Positions 1-7,884 of a stretch of 7,892 nucleotides of DNA are shown in pieces. A program made the translations under genes and the position numbers. This DNA is from Gammaproteobacteria bacterium (GTDB lineage: Bacteria > Pseudomonadota > Gammaproteobacteria > Steroidobacterales > JABDKV01): the NCBI GenBank assembly GCA_029862285.1, contig JAOTXR010000087.1:1-7892 (forward strand), written 5' to 3'. Numbering within the stretch: position 1 is the stretch's first letter; every line of letters starts with the position of its first letter. The notes beneath the pieces were generated by a model that saw only the letters and a program-made list of their open reading frames with translations, was not told the origin of the DNA and searched no databases.

Positions 1-1969
<1,969 letters not shown>

Positions 1970-1974
1970 GACGC

Positions 1975-2002
1975 TGCACAACGCCGGGGCTGGTGGCATA
2001 AT
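1975..2002 (+). promoter_or_regulatory. Candidate sigma-70 promoter for yajC-secD-secF
   Basis: In the 70-base tgt-yajC gap, CATAAT (1997-2002, 5 of 6 to the -10 consensus) lies 16 bases after TGCACA (1975-1980, 4 of 6 to the -35 consensus). Transcription would begin near 2008-2010, about 30 bases before the yajC start. This would let the Sec accessory genes be expressed separately from queA-tgt. The call rests on hexamer matching only. Confidence 0.4.
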
Positions 2003-2027
2003 ACCGCGCTCTTTTGCCGGCGCTCCC

Positions 2028-2033
2028 GAGGAG
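2028..2033 (+). promoter_or_regulatory. yajC ribosome binding site
   Basis: GAGGAG lies 6 bases before GTG at 2040. It decides the yajC start. The same frame is open far upstream into tgt, but only the GTG gives a protein of normal YajC length and N-terminus. Confidence 0.8.
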
Positions 2034-2039
2034 CTCATC

Positions 2040-2366
2040 GTGGACCTGCTTATCAATTCTGCCTGGGCAGCCGATGCCCCGCCCCCGAGTGCCGGGTTCG
2101 GCCCGCTGATCATGCTGGGGTTATTTTTCGTTGTGTTCTATTTTCTCTTGATCCGGCCACAGCAAAAACGGGCCAAGGAACATGCTGCAATGGTAACGGC
2201 CCTGTCGACCGGTGACGAAGTCGTTACGGCGGGCGGACTGCTCGGCAAGATCACCGAGGTTGGCGACGATTACCTGAGCATAGAGATTTCCAGCGGCACC
2301 GTAGTACGGGTGCAGCGAAACACTATTGGCCGCGCCCTTCCCAAGGGCACCATAAAAAACGCCTGA
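2040..2366 (+). CDS. yajC: YajC, Sec translocon accessory subunit
   Basis: YajC is a small inner-membrane protein that associates with SecD and SecF and the SecYEG translocon. The 108-residue protein (E. coli 110) starts at GTG, chosen from the GAGGAG site 6 bases upstream. A short N-terminal stretch containing AWAADAPPP precedes one membrane segment at about residues 21-38. The family signature RPQQKRAKEH (39-48) follows, then a cytoplasmic domain with GDEVVTAGGLLGKI (58-71) and a C-terminal LPKGT (100-104), as in E. coli. The order yajC-secD-secF and the 14-base gap to secD support one transcription unit. The GTG start may lower its translation relative to its neighbours; that is an inference. 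Confidence 0.96.
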   Translation: MDLLINSAWAADAPPPSAGFGPLIMLGLFFVVFYFLLIRPQQKRAKEHAAMVTALSTGDEVVTAGGLLGKITEVGDDYLSIEISSGTVVRVQRNTIGRALPKGTIKNA

Positions 2367-2380
2367 CGGGTCACTGAATA

Positions 2381-4231
2381 ATGCAAAACCGATATCCCAT
2401 GTGGGTCAACTTGCTGGTCGCCGGGGTCGTTCTTTTCGGCCTGCTGTTCGCCTTGCCCAATATCTATGGTGAGGACCCGGCCATTCAGGTTGCACTGCAA
2501 AATGGTGACCCACTCAACGAAGCGGCTGTCACCCGCATCGAGGGGATTCTCCAGGGAGAAGGCCTGGAGATCACTGACGCGTTCCTGGAAGAGGGCCGCG
2601 TGGTTGTGCGTTTCGCCGAAGAAGAAGCGCAGTTTCGTGCCAAGCCGAAGTTGGAAGAAACACTCGGTGAGGAATACATCTCTGCAATGACGCTGGCACC
2701 ACGCATGCCTGACTGGATGCGTTCACTGGGACTCAATCCCATGAGCCTCGGTCTGGACCTGCGTGGCGGAGTGCATTTTCTGTTCGAAGTGGACATGGAA
2801 GCGGCCATCGCGCAGGTAATGCAAAATTACGAACGTGATTTCAAAACGCTGTTGCGCGAAGAGAAGATTCGCTATCGCTCCGTTCGGTCAACCGATGACA
2901 AAGTCTACGTAGTACTGCGCGATGAAGCCGACCGCGACTCAGCCCGGCGCCTTATCGCCGCCGAGACCAATGAAGTACAGATGCTGGATACAACGGTCAA
3001 CGGCAACCCGGCCATCGAGCTGACCATGACCGACGTCCAGTTACGGCAACGCCAGGATTTTGCGATTGAGCAAAATATTACGACGTTGCGCAATCGCGTT
3101 AATGAGCTTGGCGTTGCCGAGCCGGTGGTGCAACGCCAGGGTCTCGATCGCGTGGTGGTGCAATTGCCTGGCGTGCAGGATTCGGCGCAGGCAATCAAGA
3201 TTCTTGGTGCAACTGCAACGTTGTCTTTTCACCTGGTCGACGAAACCAACAATCCCCTGGAAGCCGAGCGCAGCGGTCGGGCACCGACCGGCTCACGTCT
3301 GTACAAGAATCGTAACGGCCAACCGGTATTGCTAAAACGCGATGTGATCGTCACCGGTGACCAGATCACCGATGCTAATGCCGGCTTCACGGAAGGTCAG
3401 CCCGCGGTGTTTGTCGATCTGGGTCCCAAGGGCGCGCGGCGCATGCTGGATACAACCCGAAACAACATCGATCGCGGCATGGGCGTGGTTTTTATTGAGC
3501 AAAAACGTCGCACAATCGAGCGGGGTGGTGAGCGTGTCGACGAGAATTACACCGATGAACGCGTAATCAGTGTCGCGACTATTCGTGGTGTGTTCAGCAA
3601 CAGTTTTCAGATTACCGGACTGACCAGTACCGAAGCACGCGATCTGGCGCTGCTGTTGCGTGCCGGTTCGTTGGCAGCGCCGATTTATATGGTTGAAGAA
3701 CGCACTATTGGCCCCAGCCTGGGTCAGGAGAACATCAACCAGGGCCGGCTGGCGGTAGGTATTGGCTTCCTGCTGGTTGTCGTCTTTATGTTGTTTTACT
3801 ACCGTCTTTTTGGCCTGTTTGCGAACCTCGCGTTGCTGGTCAACCTGGTAATGATAGTCGCCCTGCTATCTTTGCTGCAGGCATCGCTGACCATGCCGGG
3901 TATTGCCGGTATTGTGTTGACTGTCGGTATGGCGGTTGATGCAAATGTGCTGATTTTCGAGCGAATTCGCGAGGAGCTGCGCAACGGCAATACACCACAG
4001 GCGGCGATACATTCCGGTTACGAAAAAGCCTTCTCTTCTATCGCTGACGCCAACATCACCACGCTCATCGCAGCATTGGTACTTTGGACGCTCGGTTCTG
4101 GTCCGGTTCGTGGTTTCGCGGTGACGTTGTCACTGGGAATCATGACCTCCATGTTCACTGCAATCGTCGGCACCCGCGCCCTGGTCAATCTGACTTATGG
4201 TGGCAAGAGTGTTGATAGGCTGGCCATCTAG
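2381..4231 (+). CDS. secD: SecD, protein translocase subunit
   Basis: SecD is an RND-superfamily membrane protein that, with SecF, uses the proton gradient to pull translocating proteins out of SecYEG on the periplasmic side. The 616-residue length matches E. coli (615). The layout is TM1 at about 8-26, a large periplasmic region at about 30-445, and five more membrane segments between about 453 and 600. Visible motifs are LGLDLRGGVHF (123-133), NRVNELGVAEPVVQRQG (238-254), LLLRAGSLAAPI (424-435) and EERTIGPSLG (439-448). The C-terminal signature GMAVDANVLIFERIREEL contains Asp520, equivalent to the E. coli Asp519 that matters for proton-driven function. The ATG at 2381 has no clear Shine-Dalgarno sequence upstream (GACGGGTCACTGAATA), so translation may depend on ribosomes finishing yajC. 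Confidence 0.98.
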   Translation: MQNRYPMWVNLLVAGVVLFGLLFALPNIYGEDPAIQVALQNGDPLNEAAVTRIEGILQGEGLEITDAFLEEGRVVVRFAEEEAQFRAKPKLEETLGEEYISAMTLAPRMPDWMRSLGLNPMSLGLDLRGGVHFLFEVDMEAAIAQVMQNYERDFKTLLREEKIRYRSVRSTDDKVYVVLRDEADRDSARRLIAAETNEVQMLDTTVNGNPAIELTMTDVQLRQRQDFAIEQNITTLRNRVNELGVAEPVVQRQGLDRVVVQLPGVQDSAQAIKILGATATLSFHLVDETNNPLEAERSGRAPTGSRLYKNRNGQPVLLKRDVIVTGDQITDANAGFTEGQPAVFVDLGPKGARRMLDTTRNNIDRGMGVVFIEQKRRTIERGGERVDENYTDERVISVATIRGVFSNSFQITGLTSTEARDLALLLRAGSLAAPIYMVEERTIGPSLGQENINQGRLAVGIGFLLVVVFMLFYYRLFGLFANLALLVNLVMIVALLSLLQASLTMPGIAGIVLTVGMAVDANVLIFERIREELRNGNTPQAAIHSGYEKAFSSIADANITTLIAALVLWTLGSGPVRGFAVTLSLGIMTSMFTAIVGTRALVNLTYGGKSVDRLAI

Positions 4232-4240
4232 GGGACGACG

Positions 4241-5176
4241 ATGCAGTTAATCGGAAAAACAACCAATATTGATTTCATGGGTCACCGCCGTCTGGCGGTG
4301 ACTGTTTCGATAGTACTGGCAATCGCGTCCATTGCCGCACTAATCGTCAAAGGCCTTGCTTTTGGCATCGATTTCACCGGTGGTGTGCTCGTCGAGGTCG
4401 GGTATCCGGAGGATTCCGATCTGGTCGTAGTGCGGTCGCAGCTCGCTGACGGCGGCTTTGACACTGCCATCGTGCAGCACTTCGGTACTTCGCGTGACGT
4501 GTTGATTCGTTTGATGCCTATCGAAGGCATGGACGGAAATGATGTGCGCGAACAAATACTCCAGTCGCTGCGCAGCGATGGATCGGATATCGATCTGCGA
4601 CGAGTTGAGTTTGTCGGGCCACAGGTGGGCCAGGAGCTGACTGAAACCGGTGCACTGGCGATGCTGGTCGCCATCATCATGATCCTGATTTACGTCGCTT
4701 TGCGCTTCCAGTGGAAATTTGCGGTTGGCGCAGTAGCTGCATTGGTTCACGATGTCGTAATTACGCTTGGTTTTTTTGCGATGCTGCAATTCGATTTCGA
4801 TTTGTCGGTACTCGCGGCAATCCTGGCGGTCATCGGTTATTCGCTCAATGACACCATCGTCGTATTCGACCGGATTCGCGAAAACATGCTGAAAGTGCGA
4901 AAGGGCGAACCGGTCGATATCATGAACCTATCCATCAACCAGATGCTGGCCCGTACCCTCATCACCGGGCTCACGACTCTGCTGGTATTGCTGGCGTTGT
5001 TTCTCCTGGGTGGTGAAGTGATCCGGCCGTTTTCTATCGCACTGATAGTCGGTGTCATCGTCGGTACCTATTCGTCGATATACGTCGCCAGCGCCACCGC
5101 GCTCGCGCTCAAGATCACCGTCCAGGACCTGCTGCCGCCCGAAAAAGGCGAACACGAAATCGACGACCTCCCCTAG
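4241..5176 (+). CDS. secF: SecF, protein translocase subunit
   Basis: SecF is the partner of SecD in the proton-driven export complex of the inner membrane. The protein has 311 residues (E. coli 323). TM1 is at about 17-36 and is followed by the signature GIDFTGGVLVEV (42-53). A short periplasmic domain leads to FVGPQVGQEL (124-133), then five membrane segments from about 136 to 291. YSLNDTIVVFDRIREN (200-215) carries Asp204, and RTLITGL begins at Arg238. These correspond in position to E. coli Asp213 and Arg247, the charged pair implicated in proton coupling. The start is 9 bases after the secD stop. The Shine-Dalgarno GGGGA follows directly from the secD TAG, so secD and secF are tightly coupled. 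A short acidic, hydrophilic tail ends the protein. Confidence 0.98.
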   Translation: MQLIGKTTNIDFMGHRRLAVTVSIVLAIASIAALIVKGLAFGIDFTGGVLVEVGYPEDSDLVVVRSQLADGGFDTAIVQHFGTSRDVLIRLMPIEGMDGNDVREQILQSLRSDGSDIDLRRVEFVGPQVGQELTETGALAMLVAIIMILIYVALRFQWKFAVGAVAALVHDVVITLGFFAMLQFDFDLSVLAAILAVIGYSLNDTIVVFDRIRENMLKVRKGEPVDIMNLSINQMLARTLITGLTTLLVLLALFLLGGEVIRPFSIALIVGVIVGTYSSIYVASATALALKITVQDLLPPEKGEHEIDDLP

Positions 5177-5196
5177 CCGCGGGCGTCCCGCCGCGG
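5177..5196 (+). repeat. GC-rich inverted repeat directly after secF
   Basis: CCGCGG at 5177-5182 and 5191-5196 are self-complementary arms around an 8-base loop. An alternative fold pairs GCGGG (5179-5183) with CCCGC (5187-5191). It begins at the first base after the secF stop. There is no T tract, so it is not a standard intrinsic terminator, but it could slow polymerase or protect the 3' end of the secF mRNA. Confidence 0.5.
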
Positions 5197-5200
5197 TCCC

Positions 5201-5220
5201 TGCGCTGCGGCGCTGACGCA
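5201..5220 (+). repeat. Second GC-rich hairpin after secF
   Basis: TGCG (5201-5204) can pair with CGCA (5217-5220), or GCGC (5202-5205) with GCGC (5210-5213). The run that follows is of A, not T, so a rho-independent terminator for secF is not supported. Together with the preceding palindrome it makes a strongly structured secF 3' end. Confidence 0.35.
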
Positions 5221-5261
5221 AAAACCGCCTGTATATCAATACGTCGGGTAGCGCGTCCCGA

Positions 5262-5277
5262 TACTATGCCGATAGTA
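5262..5277. repeat. Perfect AT-rich inverted repeat upstream of the FG-GAP gene
   Basis: TACTAT (5262-5267), spacer GCCG, ATAGTA (5272-5277) form a perfect 6-base dyad about 100 bases before the start at 5376. A second, weaker dyad is ATTGG (5306-5310) with CCAAT (5317-5321). They could be a regulator binding site or a small hairpin. TACTAT is also a 4-of-6 match to a -10 element, but no reasonable -35 lies at the right distance. Confidence 0.4.
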
Positions 5278-5362
5278 GTACTCCGGGTTCTGCCGCGAGA
5301 GTACGATTGGCGTATCCCAATAGCCGACGGTGCTGATTGCACGATGAGCAAAATCGGTGCCC

Positions 5363-5368
5363 GAGGGG
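5363..5368 (+). promoter_or_regulatory. Ribosome binding site of the FG-GAP protein gene
   Basis: GAGGGG lies 7 bases before ATG at 5376. It decides this start over the upstream in-frame TTG at 5337, which has no such site and would add 13 residues before the signal peptide. Confidence 0.8.
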
Positions 5369-5375
5369 AACAGCT

Positions 5376-7040
5376 ATGGCAAATGCGGCAGAACTCAACC
5401 CGGTTACCGGCCGCGCCCGATGTCGGCGTCGGCCCTCGACCTTGATATGTGCGGTACTCCTGTGCGCCTGCATGACGGCTACCGCGGAATCCGGTAACGA
5501 ACTCTTCGTACAATACGATATCAATATCGACCCCGTCGAGAACCCGACCGTTCTGACCGGTTTCTTTCTCGGTGGTGAGACCGCGGAAATCGCAGTGTTT
5601 CATGTCGACAAGAATAATAATCGTCGCGTGCAAATGTACGGTTTCGACGGCGTTTCCTGGGTGGCGGCACTGGATGCATCGTTGCATCCCGATGTGTTGT
5701 TCGTCGACGCAGCCAATATCGGCGGACGCAACCGCTTTATCAGCTATGACGGTCGCCGCGTGAACTGGTTCGATCCCGGCACCCGGAAGGAACGGACACT
5801 GATTGAACTGGAAACAAACTACAATGCGAGGGAAAACCTCGAAGGAAGTGGTACCCGGCCAGGGGGCGGCATCCCGCATGTGGATATCACGCGTGACCTG
5901 AACCACGATGGTCGCGACGACCTGATATTCCCCGACTTCGATGGCTTCTGGATATCCACGCAACTAAGCGACGGCTCGTTTGCCGCCGCCGTAAAACTGG
6001 GCCCCGCCGAACCGTTTCTCGATGTGGAAGGCATGGGCGAAGCGCACAGCTACCGCGACATCGGTATTACTGCCGGGACCATCCCCATCTATCTGAGCCG
6101 TGTCCATGAGATGGACTACAACCTGGATGGCCGAAGTGACCTGGTTTTTTGGAACGAGGACCACTTCGACGTCCACACCCAGGACGAGCTTGGGAAGTTT
6201 GATCCGGTACCGATGAGCTTTACGGTCGACGTGCCGATCGACTCCGACGGGGCTTACTCGCGCGTGTCCGATTTCAGTGACGACGGCATGTTTTCGCTCC
6301 TGTTTGGATTCAACGAGTACAGCAAGCGAACGGTCCTGCACTCATTACGTGACCTGAATGGCGACCAGGTCGCCGACCTGGTGACGCTGACGCTTTCGGG
6401 ACGGTCTGCATTTAAACAACGCAGCCTGTACGAGGTGCATTTCGGCACTGCCACACCAGACGGTACATTGTTCGCACCCGAACCCGGAATGGCGATTCAT
6501 GCGCGAGGAAGAGCGGGACTGGGGCAGCCATGGGGCTACTCGTCCCAGTGGTTCCGGGATTTCGATGGTGATGGCCAGATCGACATCATGTTCAGAGACG
6601 TAAGAATGGGGGTCGGCGGGATGGCCCGCGCACTCGTCGGCAATTCCGTCCCGGTAGATCTCGAGTTCTATCGCATGGCAGACGGCGTCTATCCCGGCAA
6701 GCCGACCATGACGCGCAGGATCAGGCGCTTTGCGCCCTTTGCCGGAGTGGGCAATGTTTTCTACCCGGCGGTGTTAATAGGGGATGTCAATGGCGACGGA
6801 CGCTCGGACTTGCTGGTGGGGCAAAACCCGAAAATGCTACACGTCTTTATCGGCGTGCCCGGTCCGGCGCTTTTGGCACGACAACCGCGGAAGGTGGCGG
6901 TGTCCATGCCTTACGACGAGCGCAATACCAGGTTGATGGACCTCAACAAGGACGGCAAGGATGATCTCCTCATACCTCTCGGGCCCACAGAACACGCGCC
7001 CACCCGGCCACATCGGCTGATCATATTGATCGCCAAATAG
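5376..7040 (+). CDS. Exported FG-GAP/VCBS-repeat protein, probable beta-propeller, function unknown
   Basis: This 554-residue protein is predicted to be exported, and its function is not recognised. The N-terminus has a basic region (RARCRRR, 13-19), a hydrophobic core (about 21-37) and a likely signal peptidase I site after ATA (35-37). Cys32 in LLCAC is a poor lipobox alternative. The mature protein holds seven Asp-rich motifs of the type DxNxDGxxDL at residues 174, 247, 299, 326, 395, 470 and 522. They resemble the calcium-binding loops of FG-GAP/VCBS repeats in integrin-like beta-propellers. Motif 3 lacks the final Asp and motif 4 lacks the Gly. The first 170 or so residues are aromatic-rich and may form an extra blade or domain. 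No enzyme motif, sorting signal or C-terminal membrane anchor is visible. It lies 199 bases after secF and converges on suhB, so it is probably transcribed separately or by read-through. Adhesion, scaffolding or polymer binding are possible roles but unproven. Confidence 0.85.
   Translation: MANAAELNPVTGRARCRRRPSTLICAVLLCACMTATAESGNELFVQYDINIDPVENPTVLTGFFLGGETAEIAVFHVDKNNNRRVQMYGFDGVSWVAALDASLHPDVLFVDAANIGGRNRFISYDGRRVNWFDPGTRKERTLIELETNYNARENLEGSGTRPGGGIPHVDITRDLNHDGRDDLIFPDFDGFWISTQLSDGSFAAAVKLGPAEPFLDVEGMGEAHSYRDIGITAGTIPIYLSRVHEMDYNLDGRSDLVFWNEDHFDVHTQDELGKFDPVPMSFTVDVPIDSDGAYSRVSDFSDDGMFSLLFGFNEYSKRTVLHSLRDLNGDQVADLVTLTLSGRSAFKQRSLYEVHFGTATPDGTLFAPEPGMAIHARGRAGLGQPWGYSSQWFRDFDGDGQIDIMFRDVRMGVGGMARALVGNSVPVDLEFYRMADGVYPGKPTMTRRIRRFAPFAGVGNVFYPAVLIGDVNGDGRSDLLVGQNPKMLHVFIGVPGPALLARQPRKVAVSMPYDERNTRLMDLNKDGKDDLLIPLGPTEHAPTRPHRLIILIAK
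5895..6974 (+). repeat. Seven Asp-rich FG-GAP/VCBS-type motifs within the exported protein
   Basis: The motifs read DLNHDGRDDLIF (residues 174-185), DYNLDGRSDLVF (247-258), DFSDDGMFSLLF (299-310), DLNGDQVADLVT (326-337), DFDGDGQIDIMF (395-406), DVNGDGRSDLLV (470-481) and DLNKDGKDDLLI (522-533). The intervals are 73, 52, 27, 69, 75 and 52 residues. Regular Asp spacing followed by hydrophobic strand residues is the hallmark of calcium-loop repeats. The short 27-residue interval and the two degenerate copies are irregular. Confidence 0.85.
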
Positions 7041-7056
7041 ATCGTGGTTCGTTCCC

Positions 7057-7845
7057 TTACTTGGGGAGGTGCGGGTGCAGTTCGGCGAGAATCGCGGTGA
7101 ACACTTTGGGCGGGGCGGCCACGATATTGCCGCTTTCCAGGAATGTGTCCTCGCCGTTGATATCGGCGATCAATCCACCGGCTTCGCGAATAATCAATGA
7201 ACCGGCGGCCATGTCCCACGGTCCCAGACCCAGTTCCCAGAATCCGTCGAGTCGTCCGGCGGCCACATAGGCAAGATCGAGCGCCGCCGAACCGGCCCGG
7301 CGTATACCGGCGGTATTCTCCGCAATGGCGCGGAACATGCTCATGTACTCACGCATGAACTTGGCATTGGCGCGATACGGAAAGCCGGTGCCGATAAGCG
7401 CGCCTTCCAGTCCCTTGCGGCCGGATACCCGGATCTTGCGACCGTCGAGTTGTGCCCCATCGCCACGCGAGGCGGTAAACAACTCCTGTCTCATTGGGTC
7501 GTAGATGACGGCGTGTTCCATCCGGCCTTTTTGCTGTAGCGCGATCGAGACCGAGAACATCGGGAAGCTGTGCAGAAAATTAGTGGTTCCATCCAGCGGG
7601 TCAATAATCCATACGTTTTCGCTGTCGCCGCTTGAGCCACTTTCCTCACCGAGAAACGCATGATCGGGATAGCTCTCGCGTATCGTTGCGATGATCTCCG
7701 CCTCGGCCGCACGATCGACTTCGGTGACAAAATCGTTACGTGCTTTTTCCGTAATGGTGAGCTGGTGTACATGACCCACGTGACGGATGATCACGTCACC
7801 CGCCCGGCGGGCAGCACGCACAGCGATATTCAGCAGGGCTTGCAA
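7057..7845 (-). CDS. suhB: SuhB, inositol-1-monophosphatase family protein / Nus-complex factor
   Basis: SuhB is a magnesium-dependent inositol monophosphatase family protein. In E. coli it also joins the Nus factor complex that supports rRNA transcription and folding. The 262-residue protein aligns with the 267-residue E. coli protein from its first residue (LLNIAVRAARRAGD against MLNIAVRAARKAGN). The start is therefore the TTG at 7845, although the frame stays open to the window edge with no other usable start codon. Metal-site motifs are all present: Glu67 in GEESG, WIIDPLDGTTNF (79-90) with Asp82 and Asp85, and Asp211 in GPWDMAAG, followed by REAGG (220-224). YDPMRQELFTASRGDGAQL (115-133) and SAALDLAYVAAGRLDGFWE (186-204) are further family blocks. 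It ends 16 bases from the convergent FG-GAP gene. The leader carries a candidate boxA (7862-7869). Confidence 0.97.
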   Translation of the reverse strand: MQALLNIAVRAARRAGDVIIRHVGHVHQLTITEKARNDFVTEVDRAAEAEIIATIRESYPDHAFLGEESGSSGDSENVWIIDPLDGTTNFLHSFPMFSVSIALQQKGRMEHAVIYDPMRQELFTASRGDGAQLDGRKIRVSGRKGLEGALIGTGFPYRANAKFMREYMSMFRAIAENTAGIRRAGSAALDLAYVAAGRLDGFWELGLGPWDMAAGSLIIREAGGLIADINGEDTFLESGNIVAAPPKVFTAILAELHPHLPK

Positions 7846-7850
7846 GGGTT

Positions 7851-7859
7851 TTCCATTCC
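7851..7859 (-). promoter_or_regulatory. suhB ribosome binding region
   Basis: On the minus strand GGAA occurs twice, at 7859-7856 and 7854-7851, respectively 10 and 5 bases before the TTG start. The ATG spanning 7856-7854 is out of frame and meets a stop after 8 codons. The site is weak, which makes it sensitive to anything bound beside it, such as Nus factors on the adjacent boxA-like sequence. Confidence 0.5.
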
Positions 7860-7869
7860 AAAAAGAGCA
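7860..7869 (-). promoter_or_regulatory. Candidate boxA (NusB/NusE binding site) in the suhB leader
   Basis: The minus strand reads TGCTCTTTTT here. Its first 8 bases are identical to the start of the rRNA-leader boxA (TGCTCTTTAACA). It directly abuts the suhB ribosome binding region. In E. coli, NusB/NusE bound to a boxA next to the suhB ribosome binding site represses suhB translation, so SuhB limits its own synthesis. The same control is inferred here from sequence and position only. Confidence 0.55.
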
Positions 7870-7870
7870 A

Positions 7871-7884
7871 CACCGGATGCGGTG
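7871..7884 (-). repeat. Small hairpin preceding the suhB boxA-like site
   Basis: On the minus strand CACCG (7884-7880), loop CATC, CGGTG (7875-7871) form a 5-base-pair stem, with a possible sixth G-U pair. It ends one base before the boxA-like sequence. The order hairpin then boxA recalls the boxB-boxA order of rRNA leaders. A longer dyad, ACCGG (7872-7876) with CCGGT (7888-7892), is an alternative fold. Confidence 0.4.

Noticed and set aside
5213..5241. Promoter with -35 CTGACG for the FG-GAP gene
   Set aside because: No acceptable -10 lies 16-18 bases downstream; TATATC at 5232-5237 is only 13 bases away.
5266..5445. Small + strand frame (59 codons from ATG 5266, or 33 from ATG 5344) overlapping the FG-GAP gene start
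   Set aside because: Neither ATG has a ribosome binding site, and the products show no signal peptide, membrane segment or known motif.
5427..5450. Twin-arginine export signal in RCRRRPSTL of the FG-GAP protein
   Set aside because: The residues after the arginines do not fit the SRRxFLK pattern; an ordinary Sec signal peptide explains the region.
5115..5963. Long minus-strand open frame (282 codons) across the end of secF and the start of the FG-GAP gene
   Set aside because: It is antisense to two well-supported genes, has no recognisable domain, and its composition is that of a shadow frame in GC-rich DNA.
7041..7056. Bidirectional terminator between the FG-GAP gene and suhB
   Set aside because: Only 16 bases separate the stops, and no stable stem with flanking T tracts is present.
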